NCBI RefSeq assembly: GCF_048544455.1
Contig: NC_133536.1
Location: forward strand, 23,128,152-23,192,151
Length of the DNA: 64,000 nucleotides
DNA from: Silene latifolia
Taxonomy: Eukaryota > Streptophyta > Magnoliopsida > Caryophyllales > Caryophyllaceae
Reading direction: 5' to 3'
The notes under the pieces were generated by a model. That model was not told where the DNA came from and did no database searches. It worked only from the letters and a program-made list of their open reading frames with translations. Below are positions 45,638 to 56,565 of the stretch, piece by piece. Numbering within the stretch: the stretch's first letter is position 1; every line of letters begins with the position of its first letter. The position numbers and the translations under genes are program-made.

Positions 45638-45952
45638 CTACCTCTCAGTCACTATATTGTTCCCATTTGATATGGGCACAATAATTAAGGAAAAGTATTA
45701 AAATAGGAGTAAAAGAGTTGTGTGGGGTTGGTGATAGAAGAGAGGGATGAATTATTAGTAATTAAATAAAGAATTGTGGGGCCAAAAGATAAAGGAAAGT
45801 AATAAAATAGGAGTAAAAGAGTTGTGTGGGATTTGGTGATAGGAGAGAGGAATGAATAAAATAAGAGTAAAAGTTTCTAAAAATAGAAAGGGGAACATTA
45901 GTTGAATAATCCGTTTCGGGAAAGAGAGAACATTATAGTGACTGGGAGGGAG
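45638..45952. mobile_element. Stowaway-like MITE, 315 bp
   Basis: Terminal inverted repeats of about 26 bp (left CTACCTCTCAGTCACTATAT, right the complement of CTCCCTCCCAGTCACTATAA), flanked by TA on both sides. CTCCCTC ends and a TA duplication fit Tc1/mariner Stowaway MITEs. Inside, a 65-bp block (AGGAGTAAAAGAGTTGTGTG...) is directly duplicated. Inserted in the 3' non-coding part of the nested LTR element. Confidence 0.85.
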
Positions 45953-46297
45953 TATATATATATACATCTGCTACCTTACGAGAATAATTATCAAGAACCA
46001 TAAAAGACATGCACATATCAATTGTATATAATGTAGTTATAGAAATTCTGCGCAATAAGTAACAAGTCTTTTCGATAATAAATAAGTTAGGCTTGCTTGT
46101 GAAAGTAATAAAAGAAACCTTTATGTCACATCTATTCCCACAAAACATCATTTATAAGTCAAGCATGGACCCAAGCATTACTAATAAGTCGACCCAAACA
46201 GGTTACTATCCTTCAATAACCATTAGAAGTATCCAAATATGCAAAAATAGAAATAATCAAACAATTTATTTTTCGAAAAGTTACTATAACGGTTCTA

Positions 46298-46441
46298 CTC
46301 GATCGAGTGTACTGGGTACTCGATCTAGCTAGACCTACTCAATCGAGTGTCTTAGCTACTCGATCGAGTAGTCCGAGATCAGAATACTTTTTAATTGTCA
46401 CACCTGCAGCTACTCGATCGAGTGTAGGGCACTCTGTCGAG
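46298..46441. promoter_or_regulatory. CTCGATCGAG array in the 3' non-coding part of the nested element
   Basis: Units start at 46298, 46319, 46338 and 46359 (21-19-21), then 46413 and 46432 (19). About 230 bp downstream of the ORF stop. Confidence 0.55.
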
Positions 46442-46673
46442 TGGCCACAGGTCAAATTACCTCGAAACTTCCTAACACAACACCAAAATATATAGATACA
46501 ATCGCATAACCGCAAGTAGGATGATATCCCGACCATAAATCCTACCAACAAGTCTAGGAAAACTAATACGGCCTTATGGCCACCAATACAAACCGAACAT
46601 AATAAGTACGAAATGGAATAAACTAATATCCAACACATCTAACAACCATAATCAAAAGAGAAAGAAAGGAGTA

Positions 46674-48314
46674 TCACTCCTGCTGCTGCTGCTGCACATC
46701 CATGACATAATCCTCCGCTCCGTTACCACCTGAGGTACCTGCCCCTGAAGTCCCAAGACCCGCATCATCCCCTTCTCCAACCTCTGGACTCACGTACCAT
46801 GGGGTCAAACCGCCGTAAGGATAAGACTGAGGTGCTCCCCATGTGGACATATCCACCCCGTAGGAGTGGAAAACCCCGCTGTAGTCACCAACTCCCCTCC
46901 ACCACACTGGATGCGGTCCCTCGGTCCCAATACCCTGAGTGTAAGCCATCTCGTGCATGATCCGGAGTGTCAAGGTAGAGGACACTCTCTCTACCAGGTA
47001 GCTGTCACGCGTCGCCGGGGTATCAAGGTAAGGGTAACAAGGAAACGGGTGCTGTGGTGGTGCTGCCGGCTGTGGCTGTGTCTCAGCCATCCTCTCCCTC
47101 ACACGGCGTGGTCCCCTCCCTATCCTGGGTCTATCCTCTGCAGCTCTCACACTCTCCCCCTTCCTCGGCTCGGGCATAACATGAAGGATCGTCTGGTCAA
47201 TGAAATACGTCTGTCTCGCCGGAGGTGCATCCTCATCCTCCTCCTCATCATAATCGGCAGCTACCACGGTCGCAGCTAAAGGATCAGTCGGTGGGAGGTG
47301 CTCAGGAGCTGGTATATTCATCCAGCTCATGCCCCACACCCTCCACGCTAGGCTACCATCCGCCAAGGTTCTCAACCATTTCAGGTCGAGGAAATAATCT
47401 CTATCCATGGTAGGCACCGGGGTGGCTAAGGGAACGTACTCAGAGGAAGCCTCAAAGGAAGTTAGCTTTTCAGCTAACCGGGTAGCAATAGCACCACAAC
47501 TCAAGATCCTAGTACTAGAGGAGGCCATCAAAGCAAGACTGACACAAACCACAGCGGGAGCATTAAAGATCACCCTCTCGGTCCGCTCAGGGTTAAGGTA
47601 AGCCATCAGAAGCAACAACTCGTGGGAGTTTAACTTACTCATATTAGACCTCTCGTAAAGGAGACACGACACAGCACGAAGAAAGATCCTTAAGGTAACA
47701 TGTTGCACATCGTTGATCAACATGTTACTAGCGGTGGGAGCTGATTTCCCGGTAATACAGGGCATAAGGCGGCAAACCCCACACTCAGACGGTATGTCAC
47801 GAAGGGCATCCTTGGAAGGCTTAGCCAACCCAAGGTGGGAAGCAAACAGGTCCATGGTTAACATAAAACTGGTATTCATAAGACGGAATCGGATCATCTG
47901 CTCGTAGGCTCGTATTTAAACGAGCTCATGAACTCCAAGGTCAGAAAAGCGTAGGAATGCTTCCGTAAACGGTATAGCCCAGTGAACCCCAAAGTCTCAA
48001 AAATATGACGGACATCCGTCTCAATCCCCAGGTCCTCTAAAAGAGTGGTGTCCACACAGCGAGTCGGTCTCATCTTACGGGATTGTAAGGCTACAAACCT
48101 TTCCCGTTGTGTGTAGTCCACAAAGACTATCAAGGGTACTGCAGTACAGTGGTACCACCGGTCCACTACCCTCCCCAACTTCGGGCTGGGAAGCCCTACC
48201 CCTCTTACTTTGTCTGGTCCCCAAGTTTAGTCTCGGCATTTGTTTCAACATATAATTTAAATACACCGTATATATGTACCAAAACGTACAAAGGACACAT
48301 ATTTGCTCATGCAA
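46674..48314 (-). pseudogene. Athila ORF1-like gene of the nested element, frameshifted
   Basis: Three minus frames follow one another: 48314-48160 (start, basic TRQSKRGR), 48178-47894 (MRPTRCVDTTLLEDLGI, then LTLEFMSSFKYE) and 47897-46674 (IRFRLMNTSFMLTMDLFASH, then an acidic EEEDEDAPP stretch and Gly/Gln-rich tail). The TLEFxSS...FRLxNxxxxLxxxxF pattern resembles the ATHILA ORF-1 family (PF03078), judged by eye. The frame shifts near 48165 and 47897. Function of that family is not known; it is not gag or pol. The nearest alternative is an unrelated captured plant gene. Confidence 0.5.
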
Positions 48315-50208
48315 GGATCATCTAAGTACACAACTTCACCAACAATTCCCAATTGACAAGTAAAAATTCCAATTTTCAAATTTCAGACGGTCTTTACAGC
48401 TGTGAAAATTTGACATAGTTATTATGAATTAACTCGACCACTACTACTTTTAAGACTCATACCTTCAAAACATACTCATATACCATCCAATTTTGCAATT
48501 ACATGAGACGAATTTCAGTTTGGGGCACTTTTAAGACGGAGTTTTAAGACAAACTTTGAGGTGAAAATCACAAAAATCAACTTCCCACATGATATGTACC
48601 ACATACACTACTCAGATTTCATCCTTCAACATGTAAAAGACAACCAAAAATCAATTCAATTTCTCAAACCCTGGAAAATTCGGTCACCAATATATGCAAT
48701 TTCTATTTGAGTTTTGTATTATAAACAACAATAATCATAAAAGGGAAGCATCTAGATCATATTACAACAATTACAAGCAAATTTTCTCACATATAAATCG
48801 AATTTTCAGATTTTTCTATCATCCTAATTGTTTCTAATTGATGAAAAACATTAAACTAGGAAGAAAATTCATACCTTGATCAAATAGGAAGTAAAAGAAC
48901 AATTATAAGCAAAGGAAATCACCAAATAAATCACCACAAGCACAAGATTTGAGAGCAAGATGAGATATATGAAGGTATTAGGGTTTATGAATGAATTAGA
49001 ATGAAGGGAAGAAAGATGGGAAAAGAGTATAAGAATCCCGCAACCACCCGGGTACTGTAGCTTACTCGATCGAGTATGTTGGGTACTCGATCGAGTGCCC
49101 TCTACTCGATCGAGTAGGCGCTATTCGGTCAGTTTTCCGTAGGGAATTCCTACATCTTCGACGTCATAGCTTCCTAACTAGATCGAGTGAGGTCTACTCG
49201 ATCTAGTAGACACTCATACTCGGTCAAGTAAGATTGGCTACACGGTCGGAATTACAAGATTAACTGAAGATTCCTGCAAAACAGCATCACGTGTCGATTC
49301 CAAACCAAGTTTGGAAGTCGTCACGGGTTATTATATTCATTCACATTATGCCACTACTACTCAATTGTATCGTAACGGTTTCACCAACTAGGATTCATAT
49401 CATATCATTCTACAACGAACTCCACACAACATTGTTTACCACATTATTAACTCGTTTATGTATACATTTAATGCATTATCTCATAGTTAAACCTTTGTCT
49501 ACTACTCCGCTAATAAACTTGAAATCACATTACTCTAATCACTCATTTAACATTAATTTTACAGGCATCATTCAAGTGTACCAGCAACATGATTATGTTT
49601 CAACCTAAGCAACTAATCTACTCAAATTAATCACATCACATACGGAAGCTTTCAGCCATACATGTATCACATTCATCCATTAACATTTGGTACTTCTCAT
49701 TACAATTCTACAACTCTTTAACTATCATCATTAGCACTATTATAAAACTTATAAATCCGTATAGAAACTATCATGACTAACGACTTCAAACAAACACAGT
49801 CATTACCACATTTCATATCGCATCACACGTTTCTACTCTTGTCACATACTTCTATCGTATAAAACCTTTCACGTTCCTCATTATCATCACACACACATAC
49901 TAACTCCATCAAAACTTTACCATGTATGATTCTAACTTAACTATTACGCACATGCTAACTTCAACAGAGACTCGACCACAACCAATTCCAACATAATCAC
50001 CATACACATAAGGTACATAGTTGCCGACTCAACATTCCCATACCCAGTGACTGGCTTAAGCACAATGGGGCCAAGATTTAGAAATGAGGGTGCCTACTCA
50101 CCCAAAATCTAGCATCAGCTGGGTCTCTCATTATACATACACCAGGTTCATTTTATTAGACTCACTACGTTCATTAGTTTCATTTGTTACAGGTTCCAAA
50201 ATCGTCGC
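48315..50208 (-). other. 5' leader of the nested element
   Basis: About 1.9 kb between primer site and ORF. AT-rich, no domain recognised; includes one CTCGATCGAG array at 49065-49250. Confidence 0.55.
49065..49250. promoter_or_regulatory. CTCGATCGAG array in the leader of the nested element
   Basis: Clear units at 49065, 49086 and 49105 (21-19), a decayed one near 49124, then mutated units near 49178, 49196 and 49220 (CTAGATCGAG, CTCGATCTAG, CTCGGTCAAG). Confidence 0.5.
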
Positions 50209-50221
50209 TCTGATACCACTT

Positions 50222-51511
50222 TGTGACACCCCCATATACCGAGGAGCCTTAACCAGACCTTCCTTAGCATATAAGGGCATCACCATCTCGGTTACCCGAG
50301 GTAAGTAATCATCAAAAGTCGATAGAAGAACAATTACAGTTATTTTACAAGTGTTACAACCAAATTACTAAATAAAGATACAACTCATGACTATATACTA
50401 CTTCTGTCATAACTCGTGAGGACTCATCCCAGCCAGGACTCCAGCAACCATCCAAGACAACACCTGCTAAGACGGACTGCTCACCATAAGGGATCACGAC
50501 AGACACATAAGACAAACAAGACAACCACACAAGGTCAGTAACTGAGGCAAGACACAACAATCAATCATCAACATACTACAAACACAATCAAACACACACA
50601 CAGTCACAACCACTCCAACCAATCTCCGTCACCGACTGTCCACTGGACCAGCCCTGCCAGTGGGGGACCGCAGCCGTACCCACCAAATCCCCGCTCATCA
50701 TACCGAGCGATAAACCCTGTCCCATTAATGTGCACATCCCCTCGCGTGGCGGGTTCCATGGAGGGCGAAACTAGGGCGTGAAGCCACTCCCGCAAGTGAT
50801 TCCACTCAGCCGAGGACGCACCTCGAGAACCACAGACAATCAGTCACAAACAGCTGTATCACAACAACGACGACCACAACGACAACAACAACAACCACAG
50901 CAACGACAACAACAATCAATAACAACAACCGACACTCTAACCAACCAACAGAGACTGAGTAGGCGAACCTACCTTTAGCTAAAAGCAGCGATTCCTCGAT
51001 CAACCATACGACATCAACCAAGCAAGCAATCCCTATACAAACAGTATACAAGCCTATTACTACCAACACAACCCTACAAGGAACAACAAATACAAAGATA
51101 ATGATGATGACATACCTACGCATCCTAGATCGGCGTTAAGACCGCTACGCGACTCAAGAAACCCATCCACAAGGCACTAGCATCCTCAAAGGCTCCCATG
51201 GAAGGAATTAAGGTGAAGGGAAAGGAAGGAGGCGACATCTAAGTCTGAAGGAAGGAGGCGGAAATGATTTAAGATTTCTCGAAACACGATTATAAACCCT
51301 CGTTGGAAAGACGCTACTCGATCGAGTAACTAACGTACTCGATCGAGTACCCAAGCTACTCGATCGAGTAACCTCTACTCTATCGAGTACCACTCAAATC
51401 TAAAGGCAACCATGGCACTAGGTAACTCTGGCACGCATCACTAAGGGCTATTACTTGCTCCCAAGGTCGGTCAACGTTGGTCAACGGGTCCCTAAAAGGA
51501 CGGGTATTACA
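50222..51511 (-). repeat. 5' LTR of the nested element
   Basis: Matches 43660-44972 closely but lacks one 19-bp palindrome unit. Palindromes at 51317, 51338, 51359 and 51378 (21-21-19). Confidence 0.92.
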
Positions 51512-52301
51512 GCCTTTCCCACCTTTGTTTCCTCCACCTTTCTTCTTGTTCTTGTTGGACTTCCCTTGTGAAGTAGGACGACCAAGAATCGACGCAGTTG
51601 GGGAAGTATCAGTAGCGTTCGCATACATGGCCGAAGGAGCACCTATTACAGCCTGTTTCGCGAACCCTGCCTCCTCCAATGTCAACATCGAACGATCACG
51701 ATAGAATGGTGGTAACGGTGAAGTCTGCCAAATAATAGTACCCACACCATGATATGCGTCCGTCAATCCTGACACCAATTGAAGCACTAAACGGGTGTCA
51801 GAAACGGGAGAGCCAACATTCTTGAGTTGATCGGCAAGATTCTTAAGACGTTGATAATACACGGAGGCAGTAGAGAAATCTGCCATCATAGTGTGAAAAA
51901 ATTCTTGCTCGAGAGTCACCGCTCTCGAGTGTTGATTATCTTGAAAAATATCGCGAATGCGATCCCAACACTCCATGGCAGTGGAGTCGTCTTCAACCAC
52001 GGTTTGCAATAGATCCGTAGAGATCGTTGCATATATCCATTGTAGAACCGTCGCATCAATTGTGTCCCATAACTCTTGTTCTTCATCGGGTCTTAGGCTT
52101 AGGAGCCTTTTGTTTCGGATCGATGATATGATGTAAGACACGATTTGCCTTAGCATAATTGGTGAAAAGAGCAACCCACAAACGATATTGATCATTGTCC
52201 ATACCGAGTGTGACGGAGACATGGTTTTTGATGTTACTGACAGCAAAAACCGAGGGCAAAGGAGAAGAGTTGCCGGTTTTTGATGTTTCTGGAATGGTCA
52301 T
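51512..52301 (-). pseudogene. copia A gag
   Basis: ATG 52301 (MTIPETSKTG) starts a copia gag domain: LWVALFTNYAKANRVLHHI, then after a frameshift near 52085 LWDTIDATVLQWIYATIS, LEQEFFHTMMADFSTASVYY, LADQLKNVGSPVSDTRLVLQL. It ends in a Lys/Gly-rich tail cut by the nested element at 51511; the rest resumes at 43654. Gag forms the virus-like particle. Confidence 0.85.
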
Positions 52302-52410
52302 GGTGAATTGAGAGTTAGATCAAGAAGGAAGAAAAAGATATTGTCGTGAGGACGAGAGAAAAAAAACTTGCGGATGCGAGATCGAAATTAAGAAAGAAAA
52401 CCTGATACCA

Positions 52411-52588
52411 TGAAAGATGTTATGCTTGCTTTCATTGATGTTAATCACTGAGTATAAATACAAAGATGAGAGGAGATATTTCCTCCTAAATTACATGAGA
52501 ACATATCTTAAACTACCAAATTAGATGCTACAAATTAGGGAAGATAATATGTGCATATTTGACTGAATATATACAATATATTCTAACA
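52411..52588 (-). repeat. 5' LTR (178 bp) of copia A
   Basis: Partner of 40102-40279, followed by GTAAT (target duplication) and GRAS coding sequence. Confidence 0.95.
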
Positions 52589-52969
52589 GTAATTACCCTT
52601 TACTATAGCTGGCCTTAGCTTGGCTCACTAGTTCTCAGTCCAACGTCGTCTTTTGCAAACCCGCCCTCGCTTGTTGAACCTGCCATTGCTTATACGATTC
52701 AGGTCGTTGAACTCTTTCAACACCTTCACAAGCTACAAGATTATAAACCTCTTTTCCATACGCTTCGCTCTCGATTAATAATCTCTCGTGTGATTCACGT
52801 GCCATTGTCGCTTCGAACACCTCAAACACGGACGAGTAATGATATATCGCTTCCTTGAATCGAGTTATAAAGAACGGTGCATTGAACGTACCGTTTATAA
52901 CTCCGTGAACGAATAAATCCGGGTTTAAGTTTTGAACGAGTTTTAAGAATTTGTCTCTTGGACTATTTG

Positions 52970-54572
52970 TGATACGTGCATTTTATATAGTCTTTTTAGC
53001 CTATTTTATGCACGTATTTCTATGTTTTTATCGTGGTTTTATGCTACGAAATGCCCCGAATATGCTACTTTGGTTTGTTTTGTCCTAATTGCAGGAATGA
53101 ACCGGAAAGTAGTGAAATCAAGCCTTTTACCGTCCTTTTAGCATGCATTTGGAGGAAGAGTGAATTTGGAGCGGGAATGTAGCTATTTTGAGATGCGCAA
53201 GGAAGGAAGATAGCTAGGCGAGCAAAGGAAGAACTTCAAATTGCTAGTGCCTACTTTGAAGAGCCATATCTCGAGTTCTACAACTGATATTCAAGTGATT
53301 CCAATTGGAGATGAAATTTTGTCCTCTTATCTTTCCAACGCCACCGGAATCGCCCTATTTGCCTAAGTAACGAAGAAATGGCAGCCGTTTGAAGTTCAGT
53401 GCGCGAAGCAGGAATTACGCGCTGAGAAGTCCTCGATCGAGCACTATTTCTATTCGATCGAGAGCTACTTCTCCTCGATCGAGTGATTAAAGGGAAAGAA
53501 GTCTTCGATCGAGAGGAATTGTTCTCGATCGAGGGGAATGCTAAGGAATATCACTCGATCGAGAGACTACATGATCGATCGAGCAACAATTTTTGACGGG
53601 TTTGGGCTTTAATTAGCCCGCGTGATATTTTATTTCGCTAAACTCTTTTGCTTTGCTATTTAAGCATGCTTTACTAGGTTTATTAGGATCATCTTTCATA
53701 TTATCAAACACTCTACTGTAAACTTTAGAACGTGGCTTTATTCCTCTTCACTGTTACTTTATTTGGGGATTATTTTCACTCGGATTTTGTGTTCTTTACA
53801 CCGGATTCGCTTGGATTGTAATTCCTTTCTCTTCCTTTATTAATAATTAATCTTTTATTGCTTTAATTCTCCGCTTTCGTTACAATTAATTTCTGCTCTA
53901 ATTTTCTTTATTGCACTTTATTGTTTATTTATAATGTTTACTGCTGGGAAATTAATTGCTGTTAGTCTAATTAGTAATATGAGTAGCTAATTCCCCTCCG
54001 CTAAGACTATAGGGGATCCATAATTATGAAGGGAGAGTAATCGATTTATTGGGTTAATGTTGGTATTGTCTTTGTTGGTTAAATGCTACAATTAACTGTA
54101 TCTGTCTAATTGAGTCGACGCAATTAGACCTTTAATTCTTAGTGATCCTTGACCTGGACCGAAAGGTTGGAAGAGGCGAGACTAGTAGCGAACAATAGAG
54201 TATTGCAGTGAGGGCGAAAGTTAAGCTGTTTACACTTTAGGGTGAATTAAGGACCGAAAGGTGACGTTCGTTACCCCTTAGACCATATTTGCATTGACCT
54301 GAGACCTAGATTACTTGACCGGATGATTATGGTGAACCGTCTGTCTTAGCTGTCTTTCTCTATCTGTTTAATCCCTTTCTCTTATTCTCTTTCCCTTACT
54401 CTTTTTAGTTTAGAAATTCACATTTAAAACCCCCACTTTGTGACATTCAGACAGACCAAGTTGAACAGATAATTAGCAAAATAGCCTCCCTGTGGAGATC
54501 GACCCTACTTGCTACTAGCTATTAGTTAGTTGTATTTAGGTATTTATTTTTGGTGTAGAAACGACCGCATCA
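52970..54572 (+). mobile_element. Solo LTR (1603 bp) inserted in the GRAS gene
   Basis: Starts TGATACGTGCATTTT and ends GACCGCATCA, with the 5-bp target duplication ATTTG on both sides (52965-52969, 54573-54577). No internal region is present. Terminal inverted ends (TGATACG / CGCATCA) and sequence style fit an Athila-type LTR. Solo LTRs arise by recombination between the two LTRs of one element. GRAS coding sequence continues in frame across the site. Contains a seven-unit TCGATCGA array. Confidence 0.93.
53432..53583. promoter_or_regulatory. TCGATCGA array, seven units, in the solo LTR
   Basis: Units start near 53432, 53453, 53474, 53504, 53524, 53554 and 53574. Spacings are 21, 21, 30, 20, 30, 20. 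Confidence 0.55.
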
Positions 54573-54785
54573 ATTTGTATCGACTGTTTCGTCATGCAAT
54601 GTACCTGACCGGTACATGCAGTTTACGATCACGAGTTCGTCGCTCTCGATTTCGAGGTCGGACGGTTTTATATTCTCCCATTTATCGGCTATTCCAGTAT
54701 ACTGGAACGGTACTCGAATCTCTCGGAGTACCCCGCCAAACGTCGACTAGTGGCATCAATTCTCGCCGCTGGTCGAAATCCCTGT

Positions 54786-55033
54786 TGAGGGACCCAAAGT
54801 GACCCGATTTAAGTGACCCAAAATGACCCGATTGACCCAAAATGACCGAAATGACACAAAACGACCTAATTAAGGCAAAATCATGACCCAAAATGACTCA
54901 AACGACCCAGATTGACCCGACCCAAAATGACCAGATCCGAAGTGACCCGACCCAAAAATGACCCGATCCGAAAGTGACCCGATAAGTTATTGACCCGAAA
55001 ATTACCCGACCCGACCCGAACCCGACCCGAATG
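54786..55033. repeat. Degenerate TGACCC / GACCCGA repeat
   Basis: About 250 bp built from TGACCC, GACCCAAAA and GACCCGA units, abutting the point where GRAS homology is lost. The rest to 55232 is AT-rich without a feature. Confidence 0.8.
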
Positions 55034-55219
55034 ACCCATTTGCCAGGCTTAATTAAAACTATATAGTAAACTTAATTTATATAGATTTATTTAATTACAT
55101 TGAAGTTACTTGGTTTCTGCACATTATATATAGTATTGATTGATTATACATTTCAGTATAGATGGTAAAAATATGAGTTAAGCAAGTTTAACGTAGTTTT
55201 ATTTCCTAAAAAATAAAAT

Positions 55220-55280
55220 TTGACGATAAATAAAGGTAGCCCGGGTAAAACCGGACACCAAATCGATAAATAAAGGTAGT
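55220..55280. repeat. Partial 47-bp tandem duplication at the copia B insertion site
   Basis: CGATAAATAAAGGTAG occurs twice, with CGGGTAAAACCGGACACCAAA between. The second unit is cut by copia B and resumes at 59823 (CGGGCAAAAACGGACACCAAA). Confidence 0.6.
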
Positions 55281-55375
55281 TATAGAAACTAATAACAGAG
55301 AACCAGAGGAGATTTTGTGAATGAATGTTGTGTGTTGTATTACGTAAAGAGTCAAGATATATACACCCCTAAGAT

Positions 55376-56565
55376 ATGGATAGCAGCCTGACTATCACAA
55401 TGAAGCGTGATAGCCCTTGGATGGTCAAAACCCATACTTCAAAGTAAACCTTTCAACCAAAGTATCTCATATGTAGCGGAAGCCATGGCACGATATTCAG
55501 ATTCAGCAGAAGAGCGAGACACGGTAGCTTGTTTCTTAGTCTTTCAAGATATGGGAGAACCTCCGAGAGTAACGAAGTATGCAGTCAAAGAACGGCGACT
55601 GATAGGACAACTATCATAATCAGCATCACAATAAGCCTCAAGCGCCATAGGAGTGTCAGCTCGTAAAAGTATACCCTGTCCCGGATTTCCTTTCAGATAC
55701 CGAACCACGCGAACAACGGCGTCCCAATGGGCCTGAGACGGACTTTGCATGAATTGTGACAAAATATGAACTGAATAAGTAATCTCGGGACGAGTAAGAG
55801 TAAGATAAATCAACTTGCCAACAAGACGACGATACTTGGTAGGCTCAGCAAATAACGGCTCCACTTTTAGAGCAAGCTCGTGCTTCTCCTCCATAGGAGC
55901 AGGAGCGGGCTTAGAGCCCAAAAGACCTGTTTCTGCCAACAAGTCGAGGGTATATTTTCGTTGACAAACAAATATACCGCTGGAATTCCGTGCTACTTCG
56001 AGGCCCAAAAAATATTTCAATTTACCCAAGTCTTTCATACGAAAGCAATTACTTAGATAACTTTTAAAATCAGTAATAGCAACACTACTGTTTCCAGCAA
56101 TTACCAAGTCGTCAACATATACAAGGATAATAGGATATTAAGCACGATGTCACCTTTACGGTAAACAAAAAGAGAATGATCAGACGGACTATGAGAAAAA
56201 CCATACTCACACAAGGCCGAGGCAAGCTTAGCATACCAGCATCGTGGAGATTGTCGTAGACCATATAATGATTTTTGGAGACGGCAGACTTTTCCTTGTA
56301 GCCCATGACTAAAGCCGGGTGGAAGCCGCATGTAAACTTCTTCTAGTAAATCACCATGAAGGAATGCATTTTGAACATCCATTTGGTGCAACTCCCAATT
56401 GTTGATGGCGGCGACAGCGAGAAAAGTGCGGACGGTAACCATTTTTACTGTAGGTGCAAAAGTTTCAGCAAAATCAATCCCTTCTTGTTGATGGTTGCCA
56501 AGCACGACAAGTCTTGCTTTGTACCGTTCAATTGAGCCGTCTGATTTTCGCTTTATTTTATAAAC
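55376..56565 (-). pseudogene. copia B reverse transcriptase and RNase H
   Basis: Continues the polyprotein frame past TAG 56566-56568: GIDFAETFAP, QMDVQNAFLHGDL, YGLRQSPRCWY. A 1-bp indel near 56125 shifts the frame immediately before the catalytic YVDD. Then FRMKDLGKLKYFLGLEVAR and RNase H with YCDADYDSC. A TGA (55544-55546) stands for the Trp before [14 protein letters not shown]. The domain is cut after CDSQAAIHI by the LTR deletion. Confidence 0.88.

Larger units (their letters stand above)
43660..51511 (-). mobile_element. Nested LTR element (7.85 kb) without pol, carrying an Athila-ORF1-like gene
   Basis: LTRs 43660-44972 (1313 bp) and 50222-51511 (1290 bp), ends TGTGACACC...ATTACA on the plus strand. 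Target duplication GCCTT lies inside the gag of copia A. Initiator-Met primer-site complement CTCTGATACCA is at 50209-50219 and the polypurine complement TTTTCCCCCCTT at 44974-44985, so orientation is minus. LTR ends and the GAACTTCG...CGAAGTTC stretch after the tract resemble Tekay-type chromoviruses, but no gag, RT or integrase is present. The only gene is a 500-codon frame of another kind. Non-autonomous. Confidence 0.9.
40102..52588 (-). mobile_element. Ty1/copia element A, inserted in the GRAS gene and itself split
   Basis: 178-bp LTRs (40102-40279, 52411-52588) differ at about four positions. Target duplication GTAAT (40097-40101, 52589-52593). Minus orientation: polypurine tract complement CTCCCCCTTAG at 40280 and primer-site complement CCTGATACCA at 52401-52410. 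Without the 7.86-kb insertion it is about 4.6 kb, a normal full length. All copia domains are present but broken by stops and frameshifts. Confidence 0.95.
39995..54735 (-). pseudogene. GRAS-family transcription factor gene, C-terminal half, broken by two transposon insertions
   Basis: Three minus-strand pieces join across the target duplications. 54730-54573 has VPFQYTGIADKWE and VNCMYRSGTLHDET. 52969-52594 has NSPRDKFLKLVQNLNPDLFV, APFFITRFKEAIYHYSSVF, MARESHERLLIESEAYGKE and ACEGVERVQRPESYKQWQV. 40101-39995 has MLQGWKGRIFFALSFW and a stop at 39995-39997. These are the PFYRE and SAW motifs of GRAS proteins, closest by eye to the SCL9/SCL14/PAT1-like group. The N-terminal half (LHR1, VHIID) is missing; sequence upstream is a TGACCC repeat. 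Lesions besides the insertions: TGA at 52635, a 1-bp shift near 52600, TAG at 40061. Confidence 0.85.
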
